This document shows positions 9,610-17,702 of a DNA stretch of 64,000 nt, one piece after another; the first letter of the stretch is position 1, and every line of letters begins with the position of its first letter. The stretch is taken from contig CANCER010000004.1 of assembly GCA_947375135.1 (NCBI GenBank), forward strand, positions 1 to 64,000, given 5' to 3'. The position numbers were made by a program, and so were the translations under genes. The notes below the pieces were generated by a model. The model saw only the letters and a list, made by a program, of their open reading frames with translations. It had not been told where the DNA came from and searched no databases. The DNA comes from Comamonadaceae bacterium (GTDB lineage: Bacteria > Pseudomonadota > Gammaproteobacteria > Burkholderiales > Burkholderiaceae_C).

Positions 9610-9786
9610 ATGAAAAAAATCGCTAAGTACGATGAGAAAGCGCTTGAGATTCTGCAGGCATGGGAGGCTGGAACGCTCAAGCCCGTCACCGATATGGCGG
9701 AGCAGGCCAAGGCCCATCGGGCCACAGCGGACGCCACCTTCAAGAAAGACCAGCGGCTGAACATCCGCATCTCAAGCAAAGATTGA
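9610..9786 (+). pseudogene. Truncated CopG/BrnA-type antitoxin
   Basis: A 58-residue reading begins MKKIAKYDEKALEILQAWE and ends KKDQRLNIRISSKD. It matches the N-terminal two thirds of small ribbon-helix-helix antitoxins of the form Y-D-E-x-E...LKPV...KKD-x-R-x-NIRIS-x-x-DL. Those proteins continue with a helix and a PYQTLI-x-S-x-LHKY tail. Here a TGA follows Asp58; a shift of one frame restores LKKLADN, after which IS66 sequence takes over. A GAG-type ribosome site precedes the ATG. No toxin partner is seen, so it is probably a dead module that lost its end at the IS66 junction. Confidence 0.6.
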
Positions 9787-9802
9787 AGAAGCTTGCCGAC
9801 AA

Positions 9803-10021
9803 TGTGAATCTTCTCATGACAGGAATAATTGGTTGTTCGCGGGCTCATTACGCGCGGGCTGGAGGGCGGCTGCGGTGATGAGCCTCATTCAAAGCGCCAA
9901 GCTAACCGGGCATGACCCATACGCCTACCTGAAGGATGTGTTTACACGCGTGCCGACACAAGATTACAGCCGCATTGACGAACTGCCGCCACACAGCTGG
10001 ACGCCGCTGGCCACGGGCTGA
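9803..10021 (+). mobile_element. IS66-family transposase, C-terminal fragment
   Basis: From about 9818 the frame gives DRNNWLFAGSLRAGWRAAAV, then MSLIQSAKLTGHDPYAYLKD, then RIDELPPHSWTP before a stop at 10019-10021. This is the typical end of IS66 TnpC transposases. The catalytic DDE domain, TnpA/TnpB and terminal repeats are all absent, so the element cannot move. It directly abuts the truncated antitoxin, which suggests insertion into that gene and later deletion. Confidence 0.88.
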
Positions 10022-10136
10022 CCTGTGTTGGCCGGTTGCTTGCGCAAAGGCCTAAGCATCTGAGATGGGACTTCTAGGTGCCTACGACTAAATGCGAGCC
10101 ACACCGGCAGAAAAATGGCACGAACAGGAAATCTGG

Positions 10137-10171
10137 TTGATAATTGCTGCACTGCAACATTTTTATATAAA
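10137..10171 (+). promoter_or_regulatory. Phasin promoter region with TGCACTGCA operator-like motif
   Basis: TTGATA (10137-10142) could serve as a -35 box and the AT-rich TTTTATATAA (10161-10170) as the -10 region. Between them lies TTGC-N6-GCAA (10144-10157), an inverted repeat containing TGCACTGCA. Phasin genes in Burkholderiales are repressed by PhaR, which binds TGC-rich sites. A very similar sequence precedes phaZ at 47563-47574. Assignment to PhaR is inferred. Confidence 0.5.
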
Positions 10172-10179
10172 GGTCCATC

Positions 10180-10653
10180 ATGTTCAAGAACACTCCCTTC
10201 GAAGCCATCGCAAAAACCATGTCGGATGCGGCTCCCAAAATGAACCCCGCCGTTGTTCAAGAGGCTATCAAGCCTGTGCAAGACAACATCAAGGCCTGGG
10301 CCGATCTGGCACAAGTCCAGGCCAAGGAAGTGCAAGCCGCTATCACGGAAACCGTGGAATCCATCAAGGGTGCCAAGGATCCACAAAGCGCGTTTGAAGT
10401 GATGAAGGCTTCCGCTGAAGCCGGCATGGCCATGTTTGCCAAGAACCTGAAGACCGCAACGTCCCTGAGCGTGGAGCAGTTTCACAGTGGCGTGGATGCC
10501 ATCGAAAAGGCACATCCCGCTCCTGAAGCTTTTGCATCCGTTGCCAAGAACCTGAAAGCCGCCGCAACCACCGCTGAATCCACATTGGACTCGGCTCTGG
10601 AAAAAGGTGTCTCTGCTGTTGCCGCTGCCAGCAAGAGCAAAAAGTCACGCTAA
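10180..10653 (+). CDS. phaP: Phasin (PHA granule surface protein)
   Basis: The 157-residue amphipathic helical protein has the phasin-2 pattern: EAIKPVQDNIKAWADLAQVQ, KASAEAGMAMFAKNLKTA and a lysine-rich end. Phasins coat polyhydroxybutyrate granules in the cytoplasm and control their number and size. An AT-rich promoter with a TGC-rich dyad precedes it and a strong terminator follows, so it is a single-gene unit. The phaC/phaA/phaB synthesis genes are not in this window. Confidence 0.9.
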   Translation: MFKNTPFEAIAKTMSDAAPKMNPAVVQEAIKPVQDNIKAWADLAQVQAKEVQAAITETVESIKGAKDPQSAFEVMKASAEAGMAMFAKNLKTATSLSVEQFHSGVDAIEKAHPAPEAFASVAKNLKAAATTAESTLDSALEKGVSAVAAASKSKKSR

Positions 10654-10662
10654 ATTACGCTG

Positions 10663-10697
10663 AAAAAAACCCGGTCTTCATGCCGGGTTTTTTTTTC
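10663..10697 (+). terminator. Rho-independent terminator of the phasin gene
   Basis: The arm AAACCCGG (10667-10674) pairs with CCGGGTTT (10683-10690) around an 8-nt loop, followed by a run of T residues. It lies 10 bp after the phasin stop codon. Confidence 0.92.
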
Positions 10698-10740
10698 GTC
10701 CAATTTCTCCTTGGCACCGCATGGCATCACCGGTTTTCCT

Positions 10741-11052
10741 TCAAGCCGCGCTGTGAACACATCCCTCCCACGGGAGAACAGCGCATCCACAATGCGGGAG
10801 CGAAACCAATGCGTGGGTGATCGTGCCGGGCTGCGACATTTCTGCGCCCACTTTCAGCGGGGTCGCTGCACGCGCGGTTGGTGCGTCCGTAGCGCCCTGG
10901 CTTGCAGCAGCCATATCGGGAATCCAACGCATGAATGGCGTCAAGTCGGTAACGTCTATGACGTACCACACCTTGCGCACCGCATCCCAACGCGCTCCAA
11001 GCGCCTTGGCTTGGTCTTTTTCCGCAAAAGAGGTGACTAAATTGATTCTCAT
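10741..11052 (-). CDS. Small DUF5710-domain protein
   Basis: The 103-residue protein has an N-terminal DUF5710-type motif (FAEKDQAKALGARWD, then KVWYV). This short module is found in DNA-processing and plasmid proteins and is often thought to bind DNA or nucleotides. The C-terminus carries HCGC...PWEGCVH, a Cys/His set that could bind a metal. The middle is Ala/Thr-rich and probably flexible. No good ribosome binding site is visible. Its function is unknown, and it is not clearly linked to its neighbours. Confidence 0.65.
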   Translation of the reverse strand: MRINLVTSFAEKDQAKALGARWDAVRKVWYVIDVTDLTPFMRWIPDMAAASQGATDAPTARAATPLKVGAEMSQPGTITHALVSLPHCGCAVLPWEGCVHSAA

Positions 11053-11210
11053 AAGGAGAATTATCGGTCTATATCCCAGTCGAAAAAATGGATGCCTTGG
11101 GTGTCAGTTTGCCGTGGCATCAGGGAAAGATTGCTCGAATCAAGACACCCAGCAAGGAAATTGGCGGCACGGCCGAATCCAGACCCGGCCAAGGGCCTAT
11201 GGATGGGACG

Positions 11211-12428
11211 TTATGCGCCGGATGCGGAGAGTTCACGAATCACCTGCTTGCCCAAAGCCATCATGTGCACCTGGTCCGGGCCGTCAGCAAGGCGGCACCA
11301 GCGTGCGTAGTTATAGGCTTCGGCCAGAAAGTAGTCGTCAGTCAGACCGCCGGCACCGTGCATCTGGATGGCCATGTCGATGACCTCGGCACCGAGTTGC
11401 GGCACCATGATCTTGGCCATGGCAATCAGGTCCATGGCGGCCTTGTTGCCTACGCGGTCCATTTTGTCCGCCGCGCGCAAGGTCAATAGACGGCACATTT
11501 CCACCTTGGAGGCCATCAGGGCAATGCTTTCACGCACCGAGCCCTGTTCGCTGAGCTTTTTGCCAAACACGACGCGGCTGTCCACACGCCTGCAAGCTGT
11601 CTCCAGGGCACGTTGGGCTGCTCCTATGACGCGCATGCAGTGGTGGATGCGACCCGGGCCCAGGCGACCTTGCGCGATCTCAAACCCCCGGCCTTCGCCC
11701 AACAGAATGTTGGCTTTCGGGATGCGCACATTCTTAAAAACCACTTCGGCATGGCCATGCGGCTCTTCCCAGTAGCCCAGGGTGCTCAAGGGTCGCACGA
11801 CGGTCACACCAGGTGTGTCGCGCGGCACCAGCACCTGCGACTGCTGGATGTGGCGGTTCGGGTTGGCGGCATCGGTCTTGCCCATCACGATGAAGATCTT
11901 GCATGCATCAAACATGGCGCCGGTGGCAAACCACTTTCGTCCGTTGATGAGGTAGTCGTCCCCGTCCGCGCCAATGGAAAGTTCCACGTTGGTTGCATCG
12001 CTGGAGCCCACATCCGGTTCGGTCATCAGATAGGCCGATCGAATCTCGCCGGCCAATAAGGGTGTCAGCCATTTTTCCTGCTGCTCCGGTGTGGCGTAAC
12101 GCGCAAATACCTCCATGTTGCCGGTGTCCGGTGCGCTGCAGTTAAACACTTCGGATGCCCAGAACACGCGGCCCATGATTTCGGCCAGCGGCGCGTATTC
12201 GGCATTGCTCAGTCCCTGGCCTCCGTGCGCGTGACCCGGCATGAACAAGTTCCACAAACCTTGCTCCCGGGCCCGGGCCTTGAGGCTGTGCAGGATGGGC
12301 GGCGCGCTCCAGCGGTTGAGGGCTACTTGCTGCTTGAAAAGGTGTTCGTTGGGGAGTACGTGCTCCAGCATAAACGCGCCCAGTTCTTTTTGCAGTTGCC
12401 TGACGCGGGGGGAATGTTCAAAATCCAA
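11211..12428 (-). CDS. Acyl-CoA dehydrogenase (ACAD10/11-like subfamily)
   Basis: The 405-residue FAD enzyme should oxidise an acyl-CoA to the enoyl-CoA. YLMTEPDVGSSDATN and KWFATGAM form the FAD/substrate region, and GPGRIHHCMR with RLADGPDQVH is typical of the ACAD10/11 subfamily. In that last motif an Asp stands where medium-chain dehydrogenases place their catalytic Glu region. The gene stands alone on the minus strand, divergent from cdd, so its substrate is not indicated by context. The 158 bp downstream (11053-11210) show nothing convincing. Confidence 0.9.
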   Translation of the reverse strand: MDFEHSPRVRQLQKELGAFMLEHVLPNEHLFKQQVALNRWSAPPILHSLKARAREQGLWNLFMPGHAHGGQGLSNAEYAPLAEIMGRVFWASEVFNCSAPDTGNMEVFARYATPEQQEKWLTPLLAGEIRSAYLMTEPDVGSSDATNVELSIGADGDDYLINGRKWFATGAMFDACKIFIVMGKTDAANPNRHIQQSQVLVPRDTPGVTVVRPLSTLGYWEEPHGHAEVVFKNVRIPKANILLGEGRGFEIAQGRLGPGRIHHCMRVIGAAQRALETACRRVDSRVVFGKKLSEQGSVRESIALMASKVEMCRLLTLRAADKMDRVGNKAAMDLIAMAKIMVPQLGAEVIDMAIQMHGAGGLTDDYFLAEAYNYARWCRLADGPDQVHMMALGKQVIRELSASGA

Positions 12429-12560
12429 GTTGCGCTCCTTCTATGACAGGCTGTGAACATAGCGGTAAACCGCTGGTTTGCGCGTCACGTGGGAGACCTC
12501 GCGTAAATCATTAAACTCGGGCCTTGTATCCACCTGCCCGCAACCGCCGAAACACTTCCC

Positions 12561-13007
12561 ATGCCAAGCACAACTCTTCACGGCAATGCCGTTGCCCTGG
12601 ATTCAGGGCTGACGCAGCAGTTGTGGCAGGCCGCGCTGGCCGCCCAAACCAAGGCCTACGCGCCGTATTCCCGCTATGCCGTGGGTGTTGCCATCGTGGA
12701 CGAACTGGGTGTGATCCATTCCGGCTGCAACGTGGAAAATGCCGCCTACCCCCAGGGCTGGTGCGCCGAGGCCAGTGCGCTCAGTGCGCTGGTGATGTCG
12801 GGTGCCAGGCGTGCGCGCGGCGTGTTGGTGGTGGGCACGGGCGCCGCCTGGATTACGCCTTGCGGCGGATGCCGACAAAAGCTGCGCGAGTTTTGCGACC
12901 CCGATAGCGTCATCGTATCTGCCAACTGGGATGCCATCGGTCCGGCCTACACCATGGACCAACTGCTACCGCACAGCTTTGGCCCCGACCACTTGAAAGA
13001 CCTATGA
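12561..13007 (+). CDS. cdd: Cytidine deaminase
   Basis: The 148-residue enzyme deaminates cytidine and deoxycytidine to (deoxy)uridine. The zinc site is complete: Cys68-Ala-Glu70 (catalytic Glu) and Pro100-Cys101-Gly-Gly-Cys104. Its size fits the tetrameric type. It is the first gene of a four-gene nucleoside salvage operon, and its stop codon overlaps the start of the purine nucleoside phosphorylase gene (ATGA). Confidence 0.96.
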   Translation: MPSTTLHGNAVALDSGLTQQLWQAALAAQTKAYAPYSRYAVGVAIVDELGVIHSGCNVENAAYPQGWCAEASALSALVMSGARRARGVLVVGTGAAWITPCGGCRQKLREFCDPDSVIVSANWDAIGPAYTMDQLLPHSFGPDHLKDL

Positions 13008-13810
13008 ACAGCACTGCGCTGCAAACCCTGAGAGCCCGGGCCCCGGACTTTGCACCGCGTGTTGCGGTGGTGCTTGGTAGCGGGTGGGGTGGCCTGACCG
13101 GGCACGTGCAAGATCCCATTCGCATTCCCTATGCGGATCTGCAGGGCTTTCCTGCGGCTGGTGTTGCCGGCCACGGCGGCGAGTTGTGGCTCGGGCACAT
13201 TGGCGAGCAGGCGGTTGCAGTGATGAGCGGGCGCAAGCACGGCTACGAAACGGGTGCGGTGGATGGCATGAAGCTGCCATTGCAAGTGCTTCACAGCATG
13301 GGCTGCCGGGTGCTGGTGCAGACCAATGCAGCCGGCAGTCTGCGCGCTGACTTCCCACCGCTGAGCTTGATGGCCATTAGCGACCACATCAACCTACCCC
13401 AGCGCTCGCCGCTGGTGGGCGAGTCCGGTTCAGATCGCTTTGTCAGCATGGTCGATGCCTATGACCCCCAACTACTGGCGCAAGCCCTCGCGCGTGCGGC
13501 AGAGCAGGGCGGTCAGTTGCACACGGGTGTGTACGCGTGGGCTTTCGGCCCGCAATTCGAAACGCCAGCCGAGATTCAGATGTTGGTGCGCCTGGGTGCC
13601 GATGCGGTGGGCATGAGCACCGTGCCCGAAACCATCCTGGCGCGCTACCTGGGCCTGCGCGTGCTAGCCCTGTCCCTGATTACCAATATGGGGGCCGGCT
13701 TGTCGCAAGAGCATTTAAGCCACGCCCACACCCTGAGCCAGGCCGCAGCCGCCAGCCAGAATGCCAGCGCTGTGCTGGCCCACATCATCGGCACCCTTGC
13801 CCTGGATTGA
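13004..13810 (+). CDS. Purine nucleoside phosphorylase (PNP class of the trimeric type)
   Basis: The 268-residue enzyme cleaves purine nucleosides with phosphate to base and (deoxy)ribose-1-phosphate. Motifs of the trimeric PNP family are present: VLGSGWGG (phosphate loop), MSGRKHGYE, VQTNAAGSL, FGPQFETPAEI and GMSTVPE. It overlaps cdd by 4 bp and deoC starts 4 bp after it, fitting a pathway that feeds deoxyribose-phosphate to DeoC. Confidence 0.93.
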   Translation: MNSTALQTLRARAPDFAPRVAVVLGSGWGGLTGHVQDPIRIPYADLQGFPAAGVAGHGGELWLGHIGEQAVAVMSGRKHGYETGAVDGMKLPLQVLHSMGCRVLVQTNAAGSLRADFPPLSLMAISDHINLPQRSPLVGESGSDRFVSMVDAYDPQLLAQALARAAEQGGQLHTGVYAWAFGPQFETPAEIQMLVRLGADAVGMSTVPETILARYLGLRVLALSLITNMGAGLSQEHLSHAHTLSQAAAASQNASAVLAHIIGTLALD

Positions 13811-13814
13811 ACGC

Positions 13815-14636
13815 ATGAACCTACCAACAACCCTCGAGGCGCGCGCGCTGTATCAAAAATGGCTGGGCAATCCCCAGGCCGCTGCGCGTGTGGCACTGGC
13901 GTGTCTGGACCTCACCAGCCTGAACGAGCAAGACACGGAGGCTGATATTGATGCCCTGTGCGTCCGTGCCCAGGGCCGCTTTGGCCCGGTGGCAGCGGTG
14001 TGTGTCTGGCCGCGTCTGGCGGCCCATGCCCGCAAGCTGTTGCCTGCCCCTATCGCGGTAGCGGCCGTGGCCAATTTTCCGGATGGCAGTGGCGACATCG
14101 CCCGGGCCGTGCGGGAGACCGGTGACATTGTGCAAAGCGGCGCGCAGGAGGTGGACCTGGTCTTGCCTTATTCCCAACTGCTGCTCGGAAACGACGTTGC
14201 GGTGGCCGCTTTGTTGGCGGCCGTGCGCAAGGCCAGCGAGGGTCTGCGGCTCAAGGTGATTTTGGAGACCGGAGGCTTGGTGGGCGGGGCGCATATCTTG
14301 CGCGCGTCCAGAATGAGTCTGGACGCAGGGGCCGACTTTCTCAAGACCAGCACGGGCAAGACCACGATCAGCGCCACGCCGGAGGCCGCACGGGTCATGC
14401 TGGCCGCCATTGCAGCGGACCCCGGTGCCGCCAAACGCGTGGGCTTCAAGCCCTCGGGTGGAATCCGCACGGTGGCCGATGCGGCCGTATACATCGCGCT
14501 GGTGGACGAGATCCTGGGCGCTAGCGCGCTGACGCCCCAGCGCTTTCGCATCGGTGCCAGCAGCGTGCTGGCCGATATCGAAGCTGTGTTGTCGGGTCAG
14601 AATCCTGTTGCTGCCGCAGCTGCGGGAAGCTACTAG
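13815..14636 (+). CDS. deoC: Deoxyribose-phosphate aldolase
   Basis: The 273-residue class I aldolase splits 2-deoxyribose-5-phosphate into acetaldehyde and glyceraldehyde-3-phosphate. The Schiff-base lysine lies in FLKTSTGK; VDLVLPYSQLL and KPSGGIRT complete the active site. I start it at the ATG at 13815, just after the preceding stop, because the upstream extension to 13761 lies inside the phosphorylase gene. Acetaldehyde and triose phosphate link nucleoside salvage to central metabolism. Confidence 0.94.
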   Translation: MNLPTTLEARALYQKWLGNPQAAARVALACLDLTSLNEQDTEADIDALCVRAQGRFGPVAAVCVWPRLAAHARKLLPAPIAVAAVANFPDGSGDIARAVRETGDIVQSGAQEVDLVLPYSQLLLGNDVAVAALLAAVRKASEGLRLKVILETGGLVGGAHILRASRMSLDAGADFLKTSTGKTTISATPEAARVMLAAIAADPGAAKRVGFKPSGGIRTVADAAVYIALVDEILGASALTPQRFRIGASSVLADIEAVLSGQNPVAAAAAGSY

Positions 14637-14646
14637 AAAGCCGACC

Positions 14647-15966
14647 ATGCTGGCACAGGAAATTATTCGCCGCAAGCGTGATGGGCATGCCTTGAGCGAG
14701 GCAGAAATCATCGAATTTGTCAGCGGGCTGGTCAGCGGCGCCTGGAGCGAAGGGCAGTCCGCAGCCATGGCCATGGCGATGCTGCTCAAGGGCATGTCCG
14801 GTACCGAGACGGTTGCCCTGACGCGCGCGATGACGCGCTCCGGCACCGTGATGGACTGGCGCAGTGCTGATTTGCCCGGGCCGGTCTTGGATAAACACAG
14901 CAGTGGCGGCGTGGGCGACAAGGTCAGCCTGATGCTGGCGCCCATTGTTGCGGCCTGTGGTGGCTTTGTGCCCATGCTCTCGGGGCGCGGTTTGGGGCAC
15001 ACCGGCGGCACGCTGGACAAACTGGAAAGCATTCCCGGCTATCAGATCGCACCGGACGAAAGACAACTGCGCCAGGCTCTGCGGTCTGCGGGTTGTGCCA
15101 TTGTCGGAGCGAGCAGTGCACTGGCTCCGGCTGACCGACGCCTGTATGCCATCCGTGATGTCACTGCCACCGTGGAATCTACCGCCCTGATCACCGCCAG
15201 CATTTTGTCCAAGAAGCTCGCAGCCGGACTGCAGGCCCTGGTCATGGACGTCAAAACCGGCAACGGCGCCTTTGCCTCCTCTAGGGCGGATGCGCAAGCG
15301 CTCGCGCATTCCCTGGTGCGTGTGGCCAATGGCGCGGGCTTGCCCACGCGGGCTTGGATTACCGATATGAACCAGGTACTGGGCGATAGCTGTGGCAACG
15401 CATTGGAAGTCGCAGAGGCTGTGGCTTTTCTCAAGTGCGAGCGCCAGGAGCCCCGCTTGCTGGAAGTCACGCGCACCCTGAGTGCCGAGTTGCTGCAGAT
15501 GGGGGGGCTGGTTGTTGACATGGAACAGGGACTGCAGAAGGTGGACGCGGTGCTTGCCAGTGGTCACGCGCTGGACCACTTTGCGCGCATGGTGCATGCG
15601 CTGGGCGGGCCTGTCGATTTCTGTGACCGCTCCGCACAACACCTGGCAAACGCCCCGGTACAAAAGCAGGTACTGGCGACGCGAGCCGGCTGGGTCTGCT
15701 CCGTGGCCACGCGCGCAATCGGTTTGGAGGTGATTGCACTGGGAGGCGGGCGGCACCTTGCCAGCGACGGCGTTGATCCCCGCGTCGGCTTCTCCCGGGT
15801 GGCACCGATCGGCCAGCGCGTGGAGCACGGCGACGTGCTGGCTGTGGTGCATGCTGCAGAAGAGCCGGCGGCTCAGGCAGCCGCCAGCCAACTGCAGAAC
15901 CTGATCACGATCGGTGACGTGCAGTTGCCCGCGCCAGGGGTATTGTTGGAGCGTTTGGAAAGTTAG
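14647..15966 (+). CDS. deoA: Thymidine phosphorylase
   Basis: The 439-residue enzyme converts thymidine and deoxyuridine to the base and deoxyribose-1-phosphate. The hallmark KHSSGGVGDKVSL (phosphate binding) and MLSGRGLGHTGGTLDKLE are both present. The start at 14647 gives the usual N-terminus MLAQEIIRRKRDG. It ends the cdd-PNP-deoC-deoA operon; no phosphopentomutase gene (deoB) is present here. tRNA-Arg follows 61 bp later. Confidence 0.95.
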   Translation: MLAQEIIRRKRDGHALSEAEIIEFVSGLVSGAWSEGQSAAMAMAMLLKGMSGTETVALTRAMTRSGTVMDWRSADLPGPVLDKHSSGGVGDKVSLMLAPIVAACGGFVPMLSGRGLGHTGGTLDKLESIPGYQIAPDERQLRQALRSAGCAIVGASSALAPADRRLYAIRDVTATVESTALITASILSKKLAAGLQALVMDVKTGNGAFASSRADAQALAHSLVRVANGAGLPTRAWITDMNQVLGDSCGNALEVAEAVAFLKCERQEPRLLEVTRTLSAELLQMGGLVVDMEQGLQKVDAVLASGHALDHFARMVHALGGPVDFCDRSAQHLANAPVQKQVLATRAGWVCSVATRAIGLEVIALGGGRHLASDGVDPRVGFSRVAPIGQRVEHGDVLAVVHAAEEPAAQAAASQLQNLITIGDVQLPAPGVLLERLES

Positions 15967-16027
15967 ATGGGTGGCGGGGCGCCCTCAGCGGGTGGGTGCT
16001 CCGTTCTGCACGTAAAATCAGGGCACG

Positions 16028-16104
16028 CAGCCCGTAGCTCATCCGGATAGAGCACGAACCTTCTAAGTTCGGGGTAACTGGTTCGAGTCCAGTCGGGCTG
16101 GCCA
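16028..16104 (+). tRNA. tRNA-Arg (anticodon TCT)
   Basis: The acceptor CAGCCCG (16028-16034) pairs with CGGGCTG (16094-16100). The D-stem is GCTC/GAGC, the anticodon stem CGAAC/GTTCG has TCT at 16062-16064, and the T-stem is ACTGG/CCAGT. CCA is encoded at 16102-16104. A TAAAAT hexamer at 16013-16018 is a likely -10 element. It reads AGA/AGG codons. Confidence 0.96.
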
Positions 16105-16187
16105 TGGGTTTCACCCATACCACGGCGCCCTGATTGGAATATCTTCGGCAGATATCTGATGGTGGCCGTCCATAAATTTGCCAATAC

Positions 16188-16203
16188 TGTCCAAATATGG
16201 ACA
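16188..16203. repeat. Perfect inverted repeat, possible operator
   Basis: TGTCCA and TGGACA flank a 4-bp AATA core. The repeat lies in the 232-bp region between tRNA-Arg and a winged-helix regulator gene, so it could be an operator for that regulator. The binder is unknown. Confidence 0.4.
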
Positions 16204-16243
16204 AAGTGCGCACGCAACGCATTGGGCAAGAACGATAGTTGGT

Positions 16244-16273
16244 GGACACGGCCCCCGATTTGGCCGTGTGGGT
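16244..16273 (+). repeat. Leader hairpin upstream of the winged-helix/TPR gene
   Basis: ACACGGCC (16246-16253) pairs with GGCCGTGT (16262-16269) over an 8-nt loop, and flanking GGAC/GTCC can extend the pairing. There is no T run, so it is not a standard terminator. It lies 64 bp before the gene start and could affect its mRNA. Confidence 0.45.
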
Positions 16274-16336
16274 CCCGTGCCTGACGCGGTCCGTCCAATC
16301 TATTCCAAAGGGGAAGCGGTAACGCTTCGTGAATAT

Positions 16337-17653
16337 ATGAGCACCCTGTTCAAGTTTGCCGACTACACATTTGATGCGCATGCGGGGCTGGTCTACGACG
16401 GCCAAGCGGTCCATCTGCCCCCGAAAGAGAAAGGCCTGCTGCAGGCCTTGCTGGGCGCGCGGGGGCAGATCGTCCGCAAGGAGGACTTGATGGTCAAGGT
16501 CTGGGGCACCAGCGAGACCTCTGATGAGAGTATTTCCCGCACGGTGTACCGTTTACGTGTGGCCATGCAGTCTTCCGGTGGACCCGAAGTGGTGGAAACG
16601 GTTTACAACTCGGGTTTTCGCGTGATTGTTCCTGTGCGTGAAGTCACCATGACAGCGTCTTCTTCAATGAATGCGCTGACGCACTCCACACGCCCCAACG
16701 CGATTGCGGCCTTGATCAGCGCACGCGAGTTTCTGGCCCGGCAGTCGGTAGATGATATTGAAGCGGCAGCCAATGCCGTGCGCTTGGCTATCAGTTTGGA
16801 CCCCACTTTTTCTGCGGCTTGGTCGACCTTGGCTGAGATCCGGATTTTTCAGGCCATTCGTTCACTGCGGTCTCCACGCGAAGCCGGCTGGTTGGCGAAA
16901 GAGGCTGCGCAGACGGCGCTTAATATTGATCCGCAATCGGCATCGGCGCTGGCGATGCTTGGCTGGGTTCGTGTCCTGATTGATCAGGATTGCGAGCGCG
17001 GGCTGGAGGATTTGGACCGCGCAGTGGCGATTGACCCGGACTACTGGGTCGCCAATATGCTGCGGGGTTGGGCGTTGCAAGCGGCGGGGCGCAATGAAGA
17101 GGCCGTACACATGATGCGCCGTGCGCTGGAGTTGAACCCGGTCAGCCATGCCGTCAACTCCATGCTCGCGCTGTATCTGATGTTTGCCGGCAAGCATGGC
17201 GAAGGCCTGGACGTGGCCATGATGCTGTCCAAGCGGTTCACCACCGTGGACAACTCGCAGGGGATTGCATCGGTGCTCGCCTCGGTGAACGGACTCCATG
17301 AGGAGGCAGTGGCTTTTGGTTGGAAGGCTATGGAACTGGCGCCGCACACGCCCATCATGCACACCCCGCTGGCCTACGCGCTGGCGTATGCGGGTCGCCA
17401 TGACGAGGCGCGCAAGGTACTTGCCGCAATCGAAGCTTCGAGTTTGCCGCTGCCGACAGCTTCGCTGGCTCCCGTCTATTTGGCACTGGGTGAGCGTGAC
17501 AAGGCCATTGCCTTGCTGCAGGATGCCTACGAGCGTGGAGTGCCACAGTTTGCCTGGACCCGCGATGACCCGCGGCTGGCGTCCTTACGAGGTGATCCCG
17601 CAGTGGAACGCATCTGGTCCCATATCTGTACGCGCCAATTGATGGCCGCCTGA
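16337..17653 (+). CDS. OmpR-type winged-helix regulator with TPR domain (CadC/HilA-like architecture)
   Basis: The 438-residue product, started at the ATG at 16337, opens with an OmpR/PhoB-type winged helix (about 1-100; PPKEKGLLQALLGARGQIV, SRTVYRLR and a terminal NSGFRVIV wing). A long TPR region follows (about 130-430), with repeats such as AVAIDPDYWVANMLRGWALQ. There is no receiver domain and no transmembrane segment, so it is a cytoplasmic one-component regulator, probably using the TPR array to sense a protein or ligand. HilA and relatives share this layout. Its targets are unknown; an inverted repeat and a hairpin lie just upstream. Confidence 0.82.
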   Translation: MSTLFKFADYTFDAHAGLVYDGQAVHLPPKEKGLLQALLGARGQIVRKEDLMVKVWGTSETSDESISRTVYRLRVAMQSSGGPEVVETVYNSGFRVIVPVREVTMTASSSMNALTHSTRPNAIAALISAREFLARQSVDDIEAAANAVRLAISLDPTFSAAWSTLAEIRIFQAIRSLRSPREAGWLAKEAAQTALNIDPQSASALAMLGWVRVLIDQDCERGLEDLDRAVAIDPDYWVANMLRGWALQAAGRNEEAVHMMRRALELNPVSHAVNSMLALYLMFAGKHGEGLDVAMMLSKRFTTVDNSQGIASVLASVNGLHEEAVAFGWKAMELAPHTPIMHTPLAYALAYAGRHDEARKVLAAIEASSLPLPTASLAPVYLALGERDKAIALLQDAYERGVPQFAWTRDDPRLASLRGDPAVERIWSHICTRQLMAA

Positions 17654-17702
17654 TCAAGCAGGCTTTGGATACCTTGCTTCTCGTCGAGGCTGACGGCGTC
17701 GG

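Noticed and set aside
9424..9848. Minus-strand frames across the decayed islet
   Set aside because: The plus strand explains the sequence as winged-helix, antitoxin and IS66 remnants; the minus frames have no resemblance to known proteins.
9209..10021. Genomic island inserted at tRNA-Ser
   Set aside because: There is no integrase and no direct repeat of the tRNA 3' end on the right side, so only local IS66-related decay is supported.
11088..11489. Plus-strand frame overlapping the acyl-CoA dehydrogenase end
   Set aside because: Most of it is antisense to a clear dehydrogenase gene, and the composition looks like a shadow frame.
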